DNA of 64,000 bases. It comes from Rhizobium sp. CB3090 (GTDB lineage: Bacteria > Pseudomonadota > Alphaproteobacteria > Rhizobiales > Rhizobiaceae). Positions within the stretch are counted from its first letter, which is position 1; every line of letters starts with the position of its first letter. Where the stretch lies: the NCBI RefSeq assembly GCF_029714285.1, contig NZ_CP121663.1:1240001-1304000 (forward strand), written 5' to 3'. A model generated the notes under the pieces. That model was not told where the DNA came from, searched no databases, and saw only the letters and a list, made by a program, of their open reading frames with translations. The position numbers and the translations under genes are program-made. Shown piece by piece: positions 27,247-37,338 of this stretch.

Positions 27247-27478
27247 CGACGCGACCCTCCCACGCGAGCTCTCACTCGGCGCGAGATGGCCGGATTCGAG
27301 TTAGCTCCGTACTTCAGGTGCATTCATAAATTGTGCCCTAGTATTGGATTTTTCACAAGATTGTTGTCACTAGCGGAGCAGGAAAGCCGGTCTCGATGTG
27401 ATGAAAACGCCCCAGAAGGTCTGTAAGGACGTGCTGGAAGTGCTATGGTCGCTCAATCCTCGCGATCTCGACGGCCGG

Positions 27479-28261
27479 TCAGATGTCTCTTGCCTCATCG
27501 GCTGTCAGTGCGGTCTCCCGCGTGCCGGACACAATTATCTCCAAGACCTCGTGCTCGTCGGTGTTCTTGATGTAGCGGTCGCCGACATATTCACCGCGCT
27601 TGAGGACCATAACGCGATCACCCACAGCAAAAATGTCGACAAGGCGATGCGAGATGATGATCTGGGCAACACCCTGATTCTTCAACTCCAGCATGGTTTC
27701 AAGCAGCCGTTCGGTCGCCATCACGGAGAGGTTGGCAGTCGGCTCATCGAGAATCACGACGCGCGGCTCGAACGAGATCGCCCGGGCGATCGCCACGGAT
27801 TGCTGGCGGCCGCCCGAAAGGCTCTCAACCTTTTGATAGACGGAGTTGACGTCGACTTTGAGCCGTTTCAGCACGCTATCGGCTTCCGCATACATCTTCC
27901 TGCGATTGACAAAGGGGCCTATCAGCGGCCAGCGGCCAAGAAATATATTCTGGCCGACGTCCAGGTTCCCGCAGAGCGCGAAGTCCTGATAGATCATTTC
28001 GATACCGACATCGCGGCTCTCATGCGGGCTCTTGAAGTGTACCGGCTGCCCGGCAACCAGGATTTCACCGGCGTCGCGTTGATAGGCGCCGGTCAGGATC
28101 TTCATCAGCGTCGACTTGCCGGCCGAGTTGTCGCCGACGAGGCCAAGAATTTCGCCGGGATAGAGGACAAGGTCAACTTTGCGGAGCGCCTGCACGGCTC
28201 CGAAGGCCTTTTCGATGCCCCGCATTTCCACAATCGGCTGTAGTGGTACCGCGTCAGCCAT
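27479..28261 (-). CDS. sugar ABC transporter ATP-binding protein (FrcA/RbsA class)
   Basis: 260 residues with one nucleotide-binding domain, as in FrcA, not the doubled RbsA form. Walker A GDNSAGKST, signature LSGGRQQSVAIAR and Walker B VVILDEPTANL are present. The start overlaps the permease stop by eight bases. It is the third gene of a binding protein-permease-ATPase operon for a ribose/fructose-class monosaccharide. Confidence 0.92.
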   Translation of the reverse strand: MADAVPLQPIVEMRGIEKAFGAVQALRKVDLVLYPGEILGLVGDNSAGKSTLMKILTGAYQRDAGEILVAGQPVHFKSPHESRDVGIEMIYQDFALCGNLDVGQNIFLGRWPLIGPFVNRRKMYAEADSVLKRLKVDVNSVYQKVESLSGGRQQSVAIARAISFEPRVVILDEPTANLSVMATERLLETMLELKNQGVAQIIISHRLVDIFAVGDRVMVLKRGEYVGDRYIKNTDEHEVLEIIVSGTRETALTADEARDI

Positions 28262-30509
28262 GGATGCCTTCCTCTGTTCGTGCGCCTCTCGCGAAGCGCT
28301 CTCGCAGGCGTCCGAAAATGTTGGCCTGGCGCACCCATATATCGATCAGCACCGCGACGATGAGGATGACGCCGATGAAGACATTGATCCAGTGCTGCGG
28401 CATGGTGAACCCCTGAACGTTGAGTTGAAGGAGTGCCCGGACGAGCGTGATGACGGCTGCGCCAGCAAGCGAGCCTATCATCGTGCCATAACCGCCAAAG
28501 ATTGATCCGCCGCCGATGATCACCGAGGCTATGGCATCAAGCTCGCGGAATTGACCGGCGACGGGGTTGAAGCTGCGAAAGTACGCGACATTGATTATCC
28601 CGGCCATGGTTGCGCAGAGCGCCGAAAGCATGAGCGAGATGAAGCGCACGCGGTTCGCGTTGATACCAGCATAAGCGGCGGCTCGGACGTTGCCGCCGGC
28701 GGCGCAGACCTTCAGCCCGAACGGTGTGTAGGCAAGCACGACGCCGGCGATGAGGGCGACAAAAAACATCCAGATCGTCTGGACGCTGACGACCTCCGCC
28801 ACCGTGCGGATGATCCCCGGCTGCAAGGTCAGACCGAAATGGAGGAGAATGTCGTTTATCTTGCGGCCGAGAAGATTGTAACTCTCCGGCCAGCCCGTCA
28901 GTTGCTGTCCTGCGACGAACCAGGCAGCCAGTCCCCGCGCGATGTAGAACATCCCGAGTGTCGCAATAAAGGCGGGTAGTTTGAAGCCGACCGTGACGAC
29001 GGCGTTGACCAATCCGGCGACCGACCCGGCAAGCAGGCCCATCGCTATGGCGGTAAGCGGATCGGCGCCCAGCACCTTCAGGAAATAGGCCGCGGTGCTG
29101 CCTGCAAGCGCAAGCACCGAGCCTACGGAGAGATCGATGTCGCCGGCTGCGATGACATAAGTCATCCCGACTGCGATGATGGCTAGTTCCGTGTAGTTGA
29201 GCAGGATGGCGAAGGTGTTAGACAAATTCCACCAGTAGTCGGGCCTGAGCGCAAGGCCCGTCAGCCACAACACGGCTGTCAGGATGATGGCAAGCGCATC
29301 GCGCCGGGCAAGAAACTTACCGAGCCCCGTTGCCGACAGCGCCGTGTCGGTCGCCATGGCCCCTTTGGTCTGGACGCCTTCCAGCGCGACGCCACCGATC
29401 TCAGGGGCTTGCGGCGGCGGGCGGCCGCGGAGCCAAGCCCAGAATCGCGCAGCCGCCTGGCGCCGAATAAGGAAAGGTTCGATAAGCACGGCAATAACAA
29501 GAAGCAGCCCGAGGAAAACCAGCACAGCGCCTGCGGGCAGCGTGAACCGAGCACCGACCGCGATGCTTTCCCCGTCGATCACGACGGTGCGCGTGATCGG
29601 CCAGCCTTCGCGCAATACCTTATCGATCAGGACGACGACCGCCGCGCCGAGGCACGATCCGATCACGCGCCCGCGCCCGCCGAGGATCGATGCTCCGCCA
29701 ATAATGACGGATGCGATAACGGTGAGCTCCCAGCTTACGCCGTAGAGAGGGGTCACACCCTTGTCCTGCGCGGCCGACAGAAGAGCCGCAAGGGTCGCGC
29801 AGAGCGACGAAAGCAGGTATGCGCGAGTCCGCACCCAGCGCGTGCGAATGCCGGCATAAGCGGCCGCCTGCTCGTTTCCCCCGGTGGCGAGGGTTTCGTA
29901 ACCCCAACGCGTCTTTGCAAGCACATAGGCCCCGACAACCGCAGTGAGGAAGAAGATGGCAATCTGATTGTTGAAGCCGAGAGCATTCGTCTCACCGAGA
30001 CGGAAGAACAGCGGATCGTAGTTCACCTTGCCGGAGTAGTAGATTGCCTGACCCTGCGTCAACGCGAGCACGAAGCCGCGACCGATGAAAAGCATTGTCA
30101 GCGTCGCTATGAACGCGGGCACCTTCAGGATCGTAACAAGCACGCCGTTGAGCAGCCCGATCATGGTGCCTAAAAACAAGCATAGGATCACGGACGTGAC
30201 GACACCGAAGTCCAGAAAGCTTGGCGCAAAAAGCCTGGCGAAGACTACGGCGATCAGGCCGTAAGTTGAACCAACCGAAAGATCGAGATCTTTGTTGGCG
30301 ATCACAAACGTCATTCCGACGGCGATGATCCCCACGCGGGATGTATCGCGCAGAAGCGCATGCAGGGCCTCCGTCGACCCGAAAAACGGCGGATTGACGA
30401 TGATGCCCCCAAGATAGAGCAATGCAAGGAAGACCAAGAGCCCGGCTTCCCAGCCGCCGGCGAGCTGAGGTGGCGCACGGCCTAGCGATGTCGTCGTGGT
30501 AAGCCCCAT
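28254..30509 (-). CDS. fused double permease of a ribose/fructose-class ABC importer
   Basis: 751 residues from ATG 30509, which follows GGTAGGAAC; the frame is open to 30569 without an SD. Two complete BPD_transp_2 permease domains are joined in one chain. The first (~20-345) contains GMTFVIANKDLDLSVGS and ASVIIGGASILGGRGRV; the second (~380-745) contains GMTYVIAAGDIDLSVGS and ASVIIGGGSIFGGYGTM. The linker is ~35 residues. Usually such importers use two copies of a ~330-residue permease, so this is an internal duplication/fusion giving a pseudo-heterodimeric channel in one polypeptide. Confidence 0.92.
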   Translation of the reverse strand: MGLTTTTSLGRAPPQLAGGWEAGLLVFLALLYLGGIIVNPPFFGSTEALHALLRDTSRVGIIAVGMTFVIANKDLDLSVGSTYGLIAVVFARLFAPSFLDFGVVTSVILCLFLGTMIGLLNGVLVTILKVPAFIATLTMLFIGRGFVLALTQGQAIYYSGKVNYDPLFFRLGETNALGFNNQIAIFFLTAVVGAYVLAKTRWGYETLATGGNEQAAAYAGIRTRWVRTRAYLLSSLCATLAALLSAAQDKGVTPLYGVSWELTVIASVIIGGASILGGRGRVIGSCLGAAVVVLIDKVLREGWPITRTVVIDGESIAVGARFTLPAGAVLVFLGLLLVIAVLIEPFLIRRQAAARFWAWLRGRPPPQAPEIGGVALEGVQTKGAMATDTALSATGLGKFLARRDALAIILTAVLWLTGLALRPDYWWNLSNTFAILLNYTELAIIAVGMTYVIAAGDIDLSVGSVLALAGSTAAYFLKVLGADPLTAIAMGLLAGSVAGLVNAVVTVGFKLPAFIATLGMFYIARGLAAWFVAGQQLTGWPESYNLLGRKINDILLHFGLTLQPGIIRTVAEVVSVQTIWMFFVALIAGVVLAYTPFGLKVCAAGGNVRAAAYAGINANRVRFISLMLSALCATMAGIINVAYFRSFNPVAGQFRELDAIASVIIGGGSIFGGYGTMIGSLAGAAVITLVRALLQLNVQGFTMPQHWINVFIGVILIVAVLIDIWVRQANIFGRLRERFARGARTEEGIHG

Positions 30510-30637
30510 GTTCCTACCGGTCAATCCTTGCCGCTGCGATGCAGGAAGGTTTGCACAATCCTGCATCATTCCAGATGCCGCTAAAGCATCCCGCCTTCAG
30601 GTAGATTCACCTGCGAGCGGATAAGCTGCTCTAGCGC

Positions 30638-31720
30638 CTAGTTTTCGAAGCGCTTTCCAACCTTTGCGACCGTATCCTTCGTCACGAGCTGGGCGCGCGT
30701 GTCGAGATTGGCGGCGGAAATGCCTCGATCGATTTGCAGATAGAGCTGCATGACAGGCCAAAAGCCCTGCAGGAACGGCTGCTGCCCCAGCGAGCCGGTC
30801 AGATTGCCTGCGGCAATACCTTCCTGCTGCGCCGGGCCGAGATCGAAACCAAAAGCGCAGAACTTGTTCGTCAGCCCCATCTGGGCCACTGCCTTGACGA
30901 GCGGTGGGGTGAAGACGTTGTTGGCTGTAAAGGCGCCGACCACGTCGCCGCGGGACTCGAAAAGCGAAACAAGTGCGTTGACCGGATCGTTCGCATTGGT
31001 GTCTATGCCGACATTCTCCGGGCCGGCATCGACCTTGAAGGCGTCGAGCTTGCCGGCGTCCTTCAGCGTCTTGACGATGGCGTTGAAAGCGGCCGTTACG
31101 CGGTTGTTCACTTCAACATTACCCATCGCTGTCGACGATGGCAGGAGAATCGAGCCGCTCGTCTTGCCGCTTTTCAGCACGCAATTTGCGAGCGCCTCGC
31201 CGCCGATCGCCGCGGCGGATGCATCTTGACCTGTGTGGCTTATGCTACTGCGGTGCAGCAGGGTCGGATCGTAGGAATTGGTCGTGGCGATCGGGATGCC
31301 AGCCGCCTCGGCCGCCTTGACGATATCATTGTAGGCGCCGACCTGCGGCGTCGTCATGATAATCCCGTCAATGGTCGGGTCCTGAACGATCTGGTTCAGG
31401 ATCTCGATCTCGCGGGCCGGATCGTCCACCGGCGATTCCGAACCAAGCAGCAATATTTTGGCTCCGATCATGTTGGCGGCGACGGTTGCGCCGACATAGA
31501 CAGGATCAAAAAAGCCATTGCCCGCCGTGTGCGTCACGATTGCGAAAGTCAAATGACCATCAGCCGAGTGGAAGTTCTTCGTGCCAGGGGCTTCCTTAGC
31601 GGCCTCAGCGAAATTGTAGCCGCCAACCGCCTTCTCCACACTGCCAGACTGCGCAAATGCGTGCAAAATGCCAAGCAACAGTACCGCGGTCGATGCCGCG
31701 TACAGCAAAATCCGCCTCAT
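30638..31720 (-). CDS. periplasmic sugar-binding protein of the same importer
   Basis: 360 residues from ATG 31720, which has GGAGG eight bases upstream. Signal peptide MRRILLYAASTAVLLLGILH with cleavage near HAFAQS. The mature part is a type I periplasmic binding protein of the ribose/fructose class: FAIVTHTAGNGFFDPVYVGA, then DPTIDGIIMTTPQVGAYNDI and GIPIATTNSYDP. It is first in the operon, 128 bases before the fused permease. The sugar is not known; FrcB-like fructose/ribose binding is the nearest class. Confidence 0.9.
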   Translation of the reverse strand: MRRILLYAASTAVLLLGILHAFAQSGSVEKAVGGYNFAEAAKEAPGTKNFHSADGHLTFAIVTHTAGNGFFDPVYVGATVAANMIGAKILLLGSESPVDDPAREIEILNQIVQDPTIDGIIMTTPQVGAYNDIVKAAEAAGIPIATTNSYDPTLLHRSSISHTGQDASAAAIGGEALANCVLKSGKTSGSILLPSSTAMGNVEVNNRVTAAFNAIVKTLKDAGKLDAFKVDAGPENVGIDTNANDPVNALVSLFESRGDVVGAFTANNVFTPPLVKAVAQMGLTNKFCAFGFDLGPAQQEGIAAGNLTGSLGQQPFLQGFWPVMQLYLQIDRGISAANLDTRAQLVTKDTVAKVGKRFEN

Positions 31721-32330
31721 GATTGGTCCTCCCATGAAACCAAGGGAGGAGAGCCGTTCGAGCGCAATTTATCGAGAGTGGGGCCGAAGGCTTCCTCCCT
31801 AACTTGCTAATATTCTGCGCTATTCTGATGCAAGTAAACGATGAACTCACCGTATTGGCGAATTTGTTCGCCTTAGAAACATCCGATGATCTTTTTTCGC
31901 GGAATCCAACAGGTCAACTTTCGGTAAAGCTGGAAAATATCCTGGCAGCTCAAGTCCGACCGCCCGCTCCGCACGAGGTTGGCACCCATGTCTTCGCTCT
32001 GTTACCTATGTCTCCGGGTCGGACAGGGGGCGGACACACGTCGGCTGGCTTGGCAGTTGAAGCGATACGAACCGCCGACCCTGTTATTCCTAAGTCGGGC
32101 AGTTGATAAGAATGGAACCGGGAGCCCGCGCCATCCGGTTGCAATGGGGCGGCTCTCGCTCACGAACGCCCTACCCTGCCACGCTATGCCGAAACAAATG
32201 ACAATTGTGGGCATAACGACCGAGACTTGACACATGTGCTCAAATGAAGGCCGACGTGGCTTCATGGGCAGCAGAAGTGACGCCCAACTCACGCGACCAC
32301 CTTCCGGGTTGATTGTAGCCTACCGTTTGT
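31721..32330. other. gap between two uptake operons
   Basis: About 600 bases without a recognisable gene. The part just before the binding-protein gene is AT-rich (31800-31860), and the minus-strand promoter probably lies there, but I cannot fix a -35/-10 pair. Confidence 0.35.
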
Positions 32331-34700
32331 TCAAGCAGTCATGAACAACGGCGACGTCCAGATGCGGGATTGATCCCTCTGTCTCGCTGTCAGAAACAAC
32401 GGATGTTCGCGTCCATCCTGCAATCCGAGTTCGGCAATCGGTATCTTGCCTGAGAGATCGCGCGGCAAAATATGATCGGTGACGCGCTCCAGCAGAAGCC
32501 TAAGCTCGATGCCCGGAAGATCAACCGAGATGGAGCCCTTTTCGATCAACTCGTTTCCGCTTGCCGTCAGCAACACTTCGGGCGCATGGACATGTGGCGG
32601 TGGCTGCAGCGGATCTCCAATCTTGCTGTAACCGTGGAGCTTGGCGTCGATGACGATGCGCGCGTCGCGCAGATCGGAAAGTCTAAGCTCGATTCCGTCG
32701 ACGTCGCCGTGCGTTGCCGTTTTGAAACCGAGCCTGCAGAGACCCGTACGCCACACACTCTGTTCGGGATGGTCGAAGCCGACTCCGCGGGCATCCAAGA
32801 GCGCGGCGCCTGTCACGGCGACCTCTCCGCTCCAATAAGCAGCCCGATAGCGATCCTTGATCCGCGCGCCGCCGAAGCGGATGCGCACGCTCCGCTCGCT
32901 GAAGCCCGCTTCGGCGTGCAGATCGCGGCGCCAGACTACGCGGTCGCCGGCAAAGAGCTGAACCTCTTCCCAGCCGGCATGGCCAAGTAGGCGGTAGGAG
33001 AGCGGCTCATTGGGCTCGGCGTCGAACACCTCGCCCATGAAATGCCTTCCCTGGGACAGAACAGCAAAACTGCGTTCGCCGGTCGTGGCAAAGGTTCGCC
33101 TTGCGCGAAGCGCGCTGCCCACGCCGGAGCGGTCGAAACGGTCGGCGATGACGCCGGTAAGCCCGCCGCGCGCGCCGAAGGTTCCGGTGGCCGGCGCACC
33201 GCCACCGCAGCGGCCCTGGTGTTCGTCGCTGGCAGCGGAGGCGCCGACCCTGTATCCGCGTGCCAGGGCTTCGGTGTACAGCCAATGGAATTGCCCCCAG
33301 GCGGAGCCGATCTCAATGAGACGTTCCAGCTCAGGGTGGTTCCAATCCAGGATGCAGCGCCGGCCGCCCACATGCGGGATCAGCAAATGACCTTCCGGAT
33401 CATCTTCATAGGCGGCATAGAGCCGATCCACCGGCCAGATACCAGGCCGGATCGTTCCGGCCGTCGTCTCATTCCATTCGAAAGAGCGAAGGGAGCACCC
33501 CTTCTCGTCGAAGGGAAAGCGGGGTTTGCCATCGCGCAGGAAAACGACGTTGCGGTCACCGCCCGCGGCGGAGTTGCCGCACCATTCCGTGCCCGGATAG
33601 CAGACGAAGCGGCCGGGTTCGTTGAGTTCGTGGATGATCTCAACGGCCTTGTCCCAATTCGCCTCGGTGATGTTGAAATCGTTGACCGTGTAGCCCACCA
33701 CGTCCAGACCGGCGATGTCGCGTCCGTAGGTCAGATTGTAGGTCGCGTCATTCGTTCCGACGGTATCGTCGGAATGAATGTGCAAATCCGCATAGAGAGG
33801 GCGCAAGGCTCCCTCTTCGCTCTGCACATAGGCGACCGCCGGAGCGGCAGACGAGCCGCCGTTCAGCCGGGCTTCCAATTTCCATTCGCCGGCGTCGGTG
33901 AAGGAAAGGCCGGAAATCCGCGCGAACGTCCAGCCCTCTGCGGCGAAAGCGATCGGTTCTAAACGTTCCGTCCCATCCGGGGCTGTAATCGCGAGCACAC
34001 CCTCTAGGTCATGGTCACGGCAGGTATTTCCCCAGATGTCGTCGACACGCACAACCGCATCAAAGGATTGCGCGAGGCCAACCAACCGCGGCGCGATGAC
34101 CTGAAGGGCGTGCGGTTGGTCGGCCAAGATCTCTAGCTTGCAATCGCCCGGCACTTCCGCAAATTTCGAGCTGCCCAACGGGTCGATGAACAGCCGGAAA
34201 CGAAACGCCTTTTCCACGAAAGTCTGCACACGGGTGCCCGCCCCGCCTTGCCGCCGATCGCCGAGGCGGATGACGATTTTATCGCCGGGATTGAGATAGC
34301 CGTCGACGACGTCGATGATGACAGCCTTTTGGAAGGGACGTTCGTGTCCCTTCTGATCGAAACGGACCTTCAGTGCCTGAACCGTGGCAGGGCTTTGCCC
34401 CGCCGCCAGAGGGCCGGCATGGTATTCGGCGGAAACATAGTTGGCGCCGGTCGGATCCGTTGTCTGGAACAGCGCCCAGTCGGAATAGAACTTGAAGGCG
34501 AGCTTCAGCCATGCGCCGTCGGCTAGACCGACAGCGCCAACCTCGTAAACGAGCTCCAGTTCGGTCCACTCGCCGGCGATCAGCGTCTGCCTCTGACAGG
34601 TCAGACGGCCGAGGAAGGGGAGAGTATCGAAATGATCGGCGAGGCCCGTCGGAGAATGAACGGTGGCTTGAAGCGTCTCGCGCGGCAAAATCTCTGTCAT
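32331..34700 (-). CDS. large PHP-like metal-dependent hydrolase, uncharacterised
   Basis: 789 residues with no signal peptide, so cytoplasmic. An N-terminal beta-rich region (~1-295) precedes a PHP/DUF3604-like metal site: LYADLHIHSDD (~303-312), YPGTEW (~368-373), PHVGGRR (~442-448) and SDEHQGR (~491-497). These supply the DxHxH, Glu, His and Asp-x-His ligands expected of a phosphoesterase- or amidase-type hydrolase. A second beta region (~540-789) follows. It lies 12 bases after the permease of an SsuABC-class importer and is the last gene of that operon, so it probably processes the imported compound. Substrate unknown. Confidence 0.7.
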   Translation of the reverse strand: MTEILPRETLQATVHSPTGLADHFDTLPFLGRLTCQRQTLIAGEWTELELVYEVGAVGLADGAWLKLAFKFYSDWALFQTTDPTGANYVSAEYHAGPLAAGQSPATVQALKVRFDQKGHERPFQKAVIIDVVDGYLNPGDKIVIRLGDRRQGGAGTRVQTFVEKAFRFRLFIDPLGSSKFAEVPGDCKLEILADQPHALQVIAPRLVGLAQSFDAVVRVDDIWGNTCRDHDLEGVLAITAPDGTERLEPIAFAAEGWTFARISGLSFTDAGEWKLEARLNGGSSAAPAVAYVQSEEGALRPLYADLHIHSDDTVGTNDATYNLTYGRDIAGLDVVGYTVNDFNITEANWDKAVEIIHELNEPGRFVCYPGTEWCGNSAAGGDRNVVFLRDGKPRFPFDEKGCSLRSFEWNETTAGTIRPGIWPVDRLYAAYEDDPEGHLLIPHVGGRRCILDWNHPELERLIEIGSAWGQFHWLYTEALARGYRVGASAASDEHQGRCGGGAPATGTFGARGGLTGVIADRFDRSGVGSALRARRTFATTGERSFAVLSQGRHFMGEVFDAEPNEPLSYRLLGHAGWEEVQLFAGDRVVWRRDLHAEAGFSERSVRIRFGGARIKDRYRAAYWSGEVAVTGAALLDARGVGFDHPEQSVWRTGLCRLGFKTATHGDVDGIELRLSDLRDARIVIDAKLHGYSKIGDPLQPPPHVHAPEVLLTASGNELIEKGSISVDLPGIELRLLLERVTDHILPRDLSGKIPIAELGLQDGREHPLFLTARQRDQSRIWTSPLFMTA

Positions 34701-34712
34701 GGCAAATATCCG

Positions 34713-35483
34713 TTATTGTCCGCGCCAGCCTTCGTAGCGGCGCTCTATCCGTCGAAACACGAGGCTCTCCATGAGCCACGCAGTCAGCCCAATCAGCGCG
34801 ACGCCAAGAAGTACTTGCGCCGAATTGCCAAGCTGCCCGCCCATGGCGACCATCCAGCCGATGCCTTGGGAAGCGCCGATCATCTCAGCCGCCACCAGCG
34901 CTCGCCACGCCTGGGCAAAGCCGATGCGCAATGCGGCAGTCAGGAAAGGAAGGGAGGCGGGAAGATATACATGAGCCAGCAATTGCAACCGTTTGGCGCC
35001 CAAAATCCGGGCCGCACGTACCTCGCCGCCGCTGATGGAAAGCACGCCTTCCTGAATCGCCAGGGCCATCGGAAAGGCCGACGCGATAAATATGACGACG
35101 GCGATGGAGAGATATCCAAGGCCGAAGAAAATCAGCGACAGCGGCGCCCAGGCGATCGGCGGGATAGTCATGAAAAGACCGAGCAGCGGCTGGACGAATT
35201 CGCGGAAGGGCCGCCAAAGTCCGGCGGACACGCCGATGAGCACGGCAGCCACGACGGCCGCTCCGAATCCGCCGAATTCCCGCAACAGGCTCGCCACGAC
35301 CTGGCGACCCAGCTCGCCCGATCGGACCCAGCGGAGCCCTTCGGCCGCCACCTCCCAGGGCTGCGGCAGCACATAGGAGGGAACCCGGCTAGCTGCGAGG
35401 CACCACACCACAAGCAGGAACGGAAGCGCTGCCCAGCGCCAGGACGGTCGCAGGAAATGCTGCCGCGCTGTCAATTTCTTCAT
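34713..35483 (-). CDS. ABC transporter permease, sulfonate/nitrate/taurine class
   Basis: 256 residues from ATG 35483; a longer frame to 35549 overlaps the binding-protein gene. BPD_transp_1 permease with about six helices and the EAA-like loop AAEMIGASQGIGWMV. N-terminal helix ALPFLLVVWCLAAS. It is SsuC/TauC-like, in the order binding protein, permease, hydrolase. Confidence 0.88.
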   Translation of the reverse strand: MKKLTARQHFLRPSWRWAALPFLLVVWCLAASRVPSYVLPQPWEVAAEGLRWVRSGELGRQVVASLLREFGGFGAAVVAAVLIGVSAGLWRPFREFVQPLLGLFMTIPPIAWAPLSLIFFGLGYLSIAVVIFIASAFPMALAIQEGVLSISGGEVRAARILGAKRLQLLAHVYLPASLPFLTAALRIGFAQAWRALVAAEMIGASQGIGWMVAMGGQLGNSAQVLLGVALIGLTAWLMESLVFRRIERRYEGWRGQ

Positions 35484-35493
35484 CGATCGGATC

Positions 35494-36489
35494 TCACCGT
35501 TGAGCGGCCGCCTTCGCGGCGAAACTATCGTCAATGATGTCGTTGACATTCAGCCGCTTGTCGAGAAAACCAAGATCGACGGAGTAGTCGATGAGCCGCT
35601 GAATAAAGGCCCGGTCGGACGGCCCTATTTCAGCGGACCACCCGAGCCGCTTCCTTGCTTCCGCAACGATCGCTTCCGGCGAAACGACGCTTCCGTTTGC
35701 AGCCGTCACCGATTCCAGCTTGAAGCTCCTGGCGATGATCCGGTCGGCCTCTTCCGGATGCTCTCGCAGAAAGGCGACGGCTTTCGAATTCGCCCGCAGC
35801 AGTTTCACGAGATCGTCCGGTCGCTCCTTCAGCGTCTTGGCAGGTGCTGCAACGACGTACCAGGGATAGCCGGGCAGAGCTCCGTTCACGTCGAAGACGA
35901 CACGGCCTGCACCGCGGAGAACCGATTGGCTGATGAAGGGTTCCCACAGAAAGGCCGCATCGACGACGCCGGTATCTAGGGCGGCGTTCATGTTGCCCGC
36001 GGGCATTTGCGACAGCGCAAGGTCCGCGTCTGGGCTGAGGCCTGCAGCCTCTTTCAGCACATAGCCGCGCAGCAGTACATCCATGCCGCTGCCCTTGTTG
36101 ACGCCGGCAAGCCTCTTGCCCTTCAGATCGGAAAGCGCGTGGACGGGGCCATCCGCCTTGGCGATCACGGCGGCCTGACCATAGTTGACCTTGGCGATGA
36201 TTTTAGCGTCCAGACCGCGCGCGGCCCACTGATATACCGGCGGAGCACCGATATAGGCCACATCGATTTCGCCCCCCGCCACCGCCTGCTGGATGACCGG
36301 ACCATCGCCAAACCCCTTGAGCTCGACGCTCAATCCCTCGTCCCGAAAATAACCTTTCTCCTCGGCGATCAAGGCAGGCGCATTCGCCATCGCCTGCACC
36401 CAGCCGATACGAAGCGGTCGCGCGTCCTCGGCATGTGCAGGCAAAGCGGCTGCAAATACGAGAAGGACTGCTGGTAAGATGCCATTCAT
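35494..36489 (-). CDS. ABC transporter substrate-binding protein, SsuA class
   Basis: 331 residues with a signal peptide (MNGILPAVLLVFAAALPAHA). The type II binding fold shows LRIGWVQAMANAPALIAEEK, GYFRDEGLSVELKGFGDGP and DVAYIGAPPVYQWAARG, which matches aliphatic sulfonate/taurine/nitrate binding proteins. The linked PHP-like hydrolase hints that the ligand is not a simple sulfonate (inference). Confidence 0.88.
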   Translation of the reverse strand: MNGILPAVLLVFAAALPAHAEDARPLRIGWVQAMANAPALIAEEKGYFRDEGLSVELKGFGDGPVIQQAVAGGEIDVAYIGAPPVYQWAARGLDAKIIAKVNYGQAAVIAKADGPVHALSDLKGKRLAGVNKGSGMDVLLRGYVLKEAAGLSPDADLALSQMPAGNMNAALDTGVVDAAFLWEPFISQSVLRGAGRVVFDVNGALPGYPWYVVAAPAKTLKERPDDLVKLLRANSKAVAFLREHPEEADRIIARSFKLESVTAANGSVVSPEAIVAEARKRLGWSAEIGPSDRAFIQRLIDYSVDLGFLDKRLNVNDIIDDSFAAKAAAQR

Positions 36490-36501
36490 CGAATAATCCT
36501 T

Positions 36502-37317
36502 TCAGATAATGCGTTGCTTGCCGGCCGTGAACTTGGCGATTTCCTCGGAGAGCCGTTCGCGGAGTTCCGCGAACAAAGGGGCGGCTCTCGTGCCGCGCTG
36601 GTCGCGAGGACGCGGCAGACCGATAGCCACTTCGGCCGTGATGCCCGCCGGTGGCAGGCCGAGGACGAGAACCCGGTCGGCAAGGTAGACCGCTTCATCG
36701 ATGTCGTGCGTGATGAACAGCACAGTCTTGCCCAAACTCGACCAGATGCGCAGCAGCTCGTCATTCAGGGCCGCACGCGTCATGGCGTCGAGCGCCGCGA
36801 ATGGCTCGTCCATGAGCAGAAGGCGCGGCTCGAGCGCCAGCGAGCGTGCAAGGGCAACGCGCTGACGCTGGCCGCCCGACAGCCGATGAGGCGGCTCCTC
36901 CGCTTGCTCTTCAAGTCCGACGAGCCGCAGAAAATTGAGCGCTACGGCCCGTTGCTCCTGCGGCGATCCACGGCGATTCATGCGCAGACCAAAGCGGACG
37001 TTTTCGAGGACGCTCAGCCAAGGGAAGAGGTTCGGCGATTGGAATACATAACCGAGCGCCGGATGTTCGGGTGCAACGGGCGCGCCGTCTATAGTGATAT
37101 GTCCCGATTGCGGGCGCAGGAAGCCGCACAGGAGATTGAGCAGCGTCGACTTGCCACAACCCGAGGGCCCCAGAACCGCCACGAACTCCCCTGGGCGAGC
37201 CTTCAGCGAAAACCGTTCGAATACGCTGCGCCGGCTTTCAGGGTAGCCGAAAGCAATGCCGTCCACGGAAAAGGCGGCGCCGGACGAAATCTGTCGCGAA
37301 TTAGGTAGAGATGCCAT
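36502..37317 (-). CDS. ABC transporter ATP-binding protein, SsuB/TauB class
   Basis: 271 residues. Walker A GPSGCGKST, signature LSGGQRQRVALARSLA and Walker B RLLLMDEPFAALD are present. First gene of the operon, 12 bases before the binding-protein gene. Divergent from the GntR regulator, with a 156-base shared region holding an inverted and a direct repeat. Confidence 0.92.
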   Translation of the reverse strand: MASLPNSRQISSGAAFSVDGIAFGYPESRRSVFERFSLKARPGEFVAVLGPSGCGKSTLLNLLCGFLRPQSGHITIDGAPVAPEHPALGYVFQSPNLFPWLSVLENVRFGLRMNRRGSPQEQRAVALNFLRLVGLEEQAEEPPHRLSGGQRQRVALARSLALEPRLLLMDEPFAALDAMTRAALNDELLRIWSSLGKTVLFITHDIDEAVYLADRVLVLGLPPAGITAEVAIGLPRPRDQRGTRAAPLFAELRERLSEEIAKFTAGKQRII

Positions 37318-37338
37318 GTTGCCTTCGGACGACCCTGG

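Noticed and set aside
27247..27478. FixK/FNR box or other oxygen-control site before nuoJ
   Set aside because: No TTGAT-N4-ATCAA-like palindrome found in the intergenic region.
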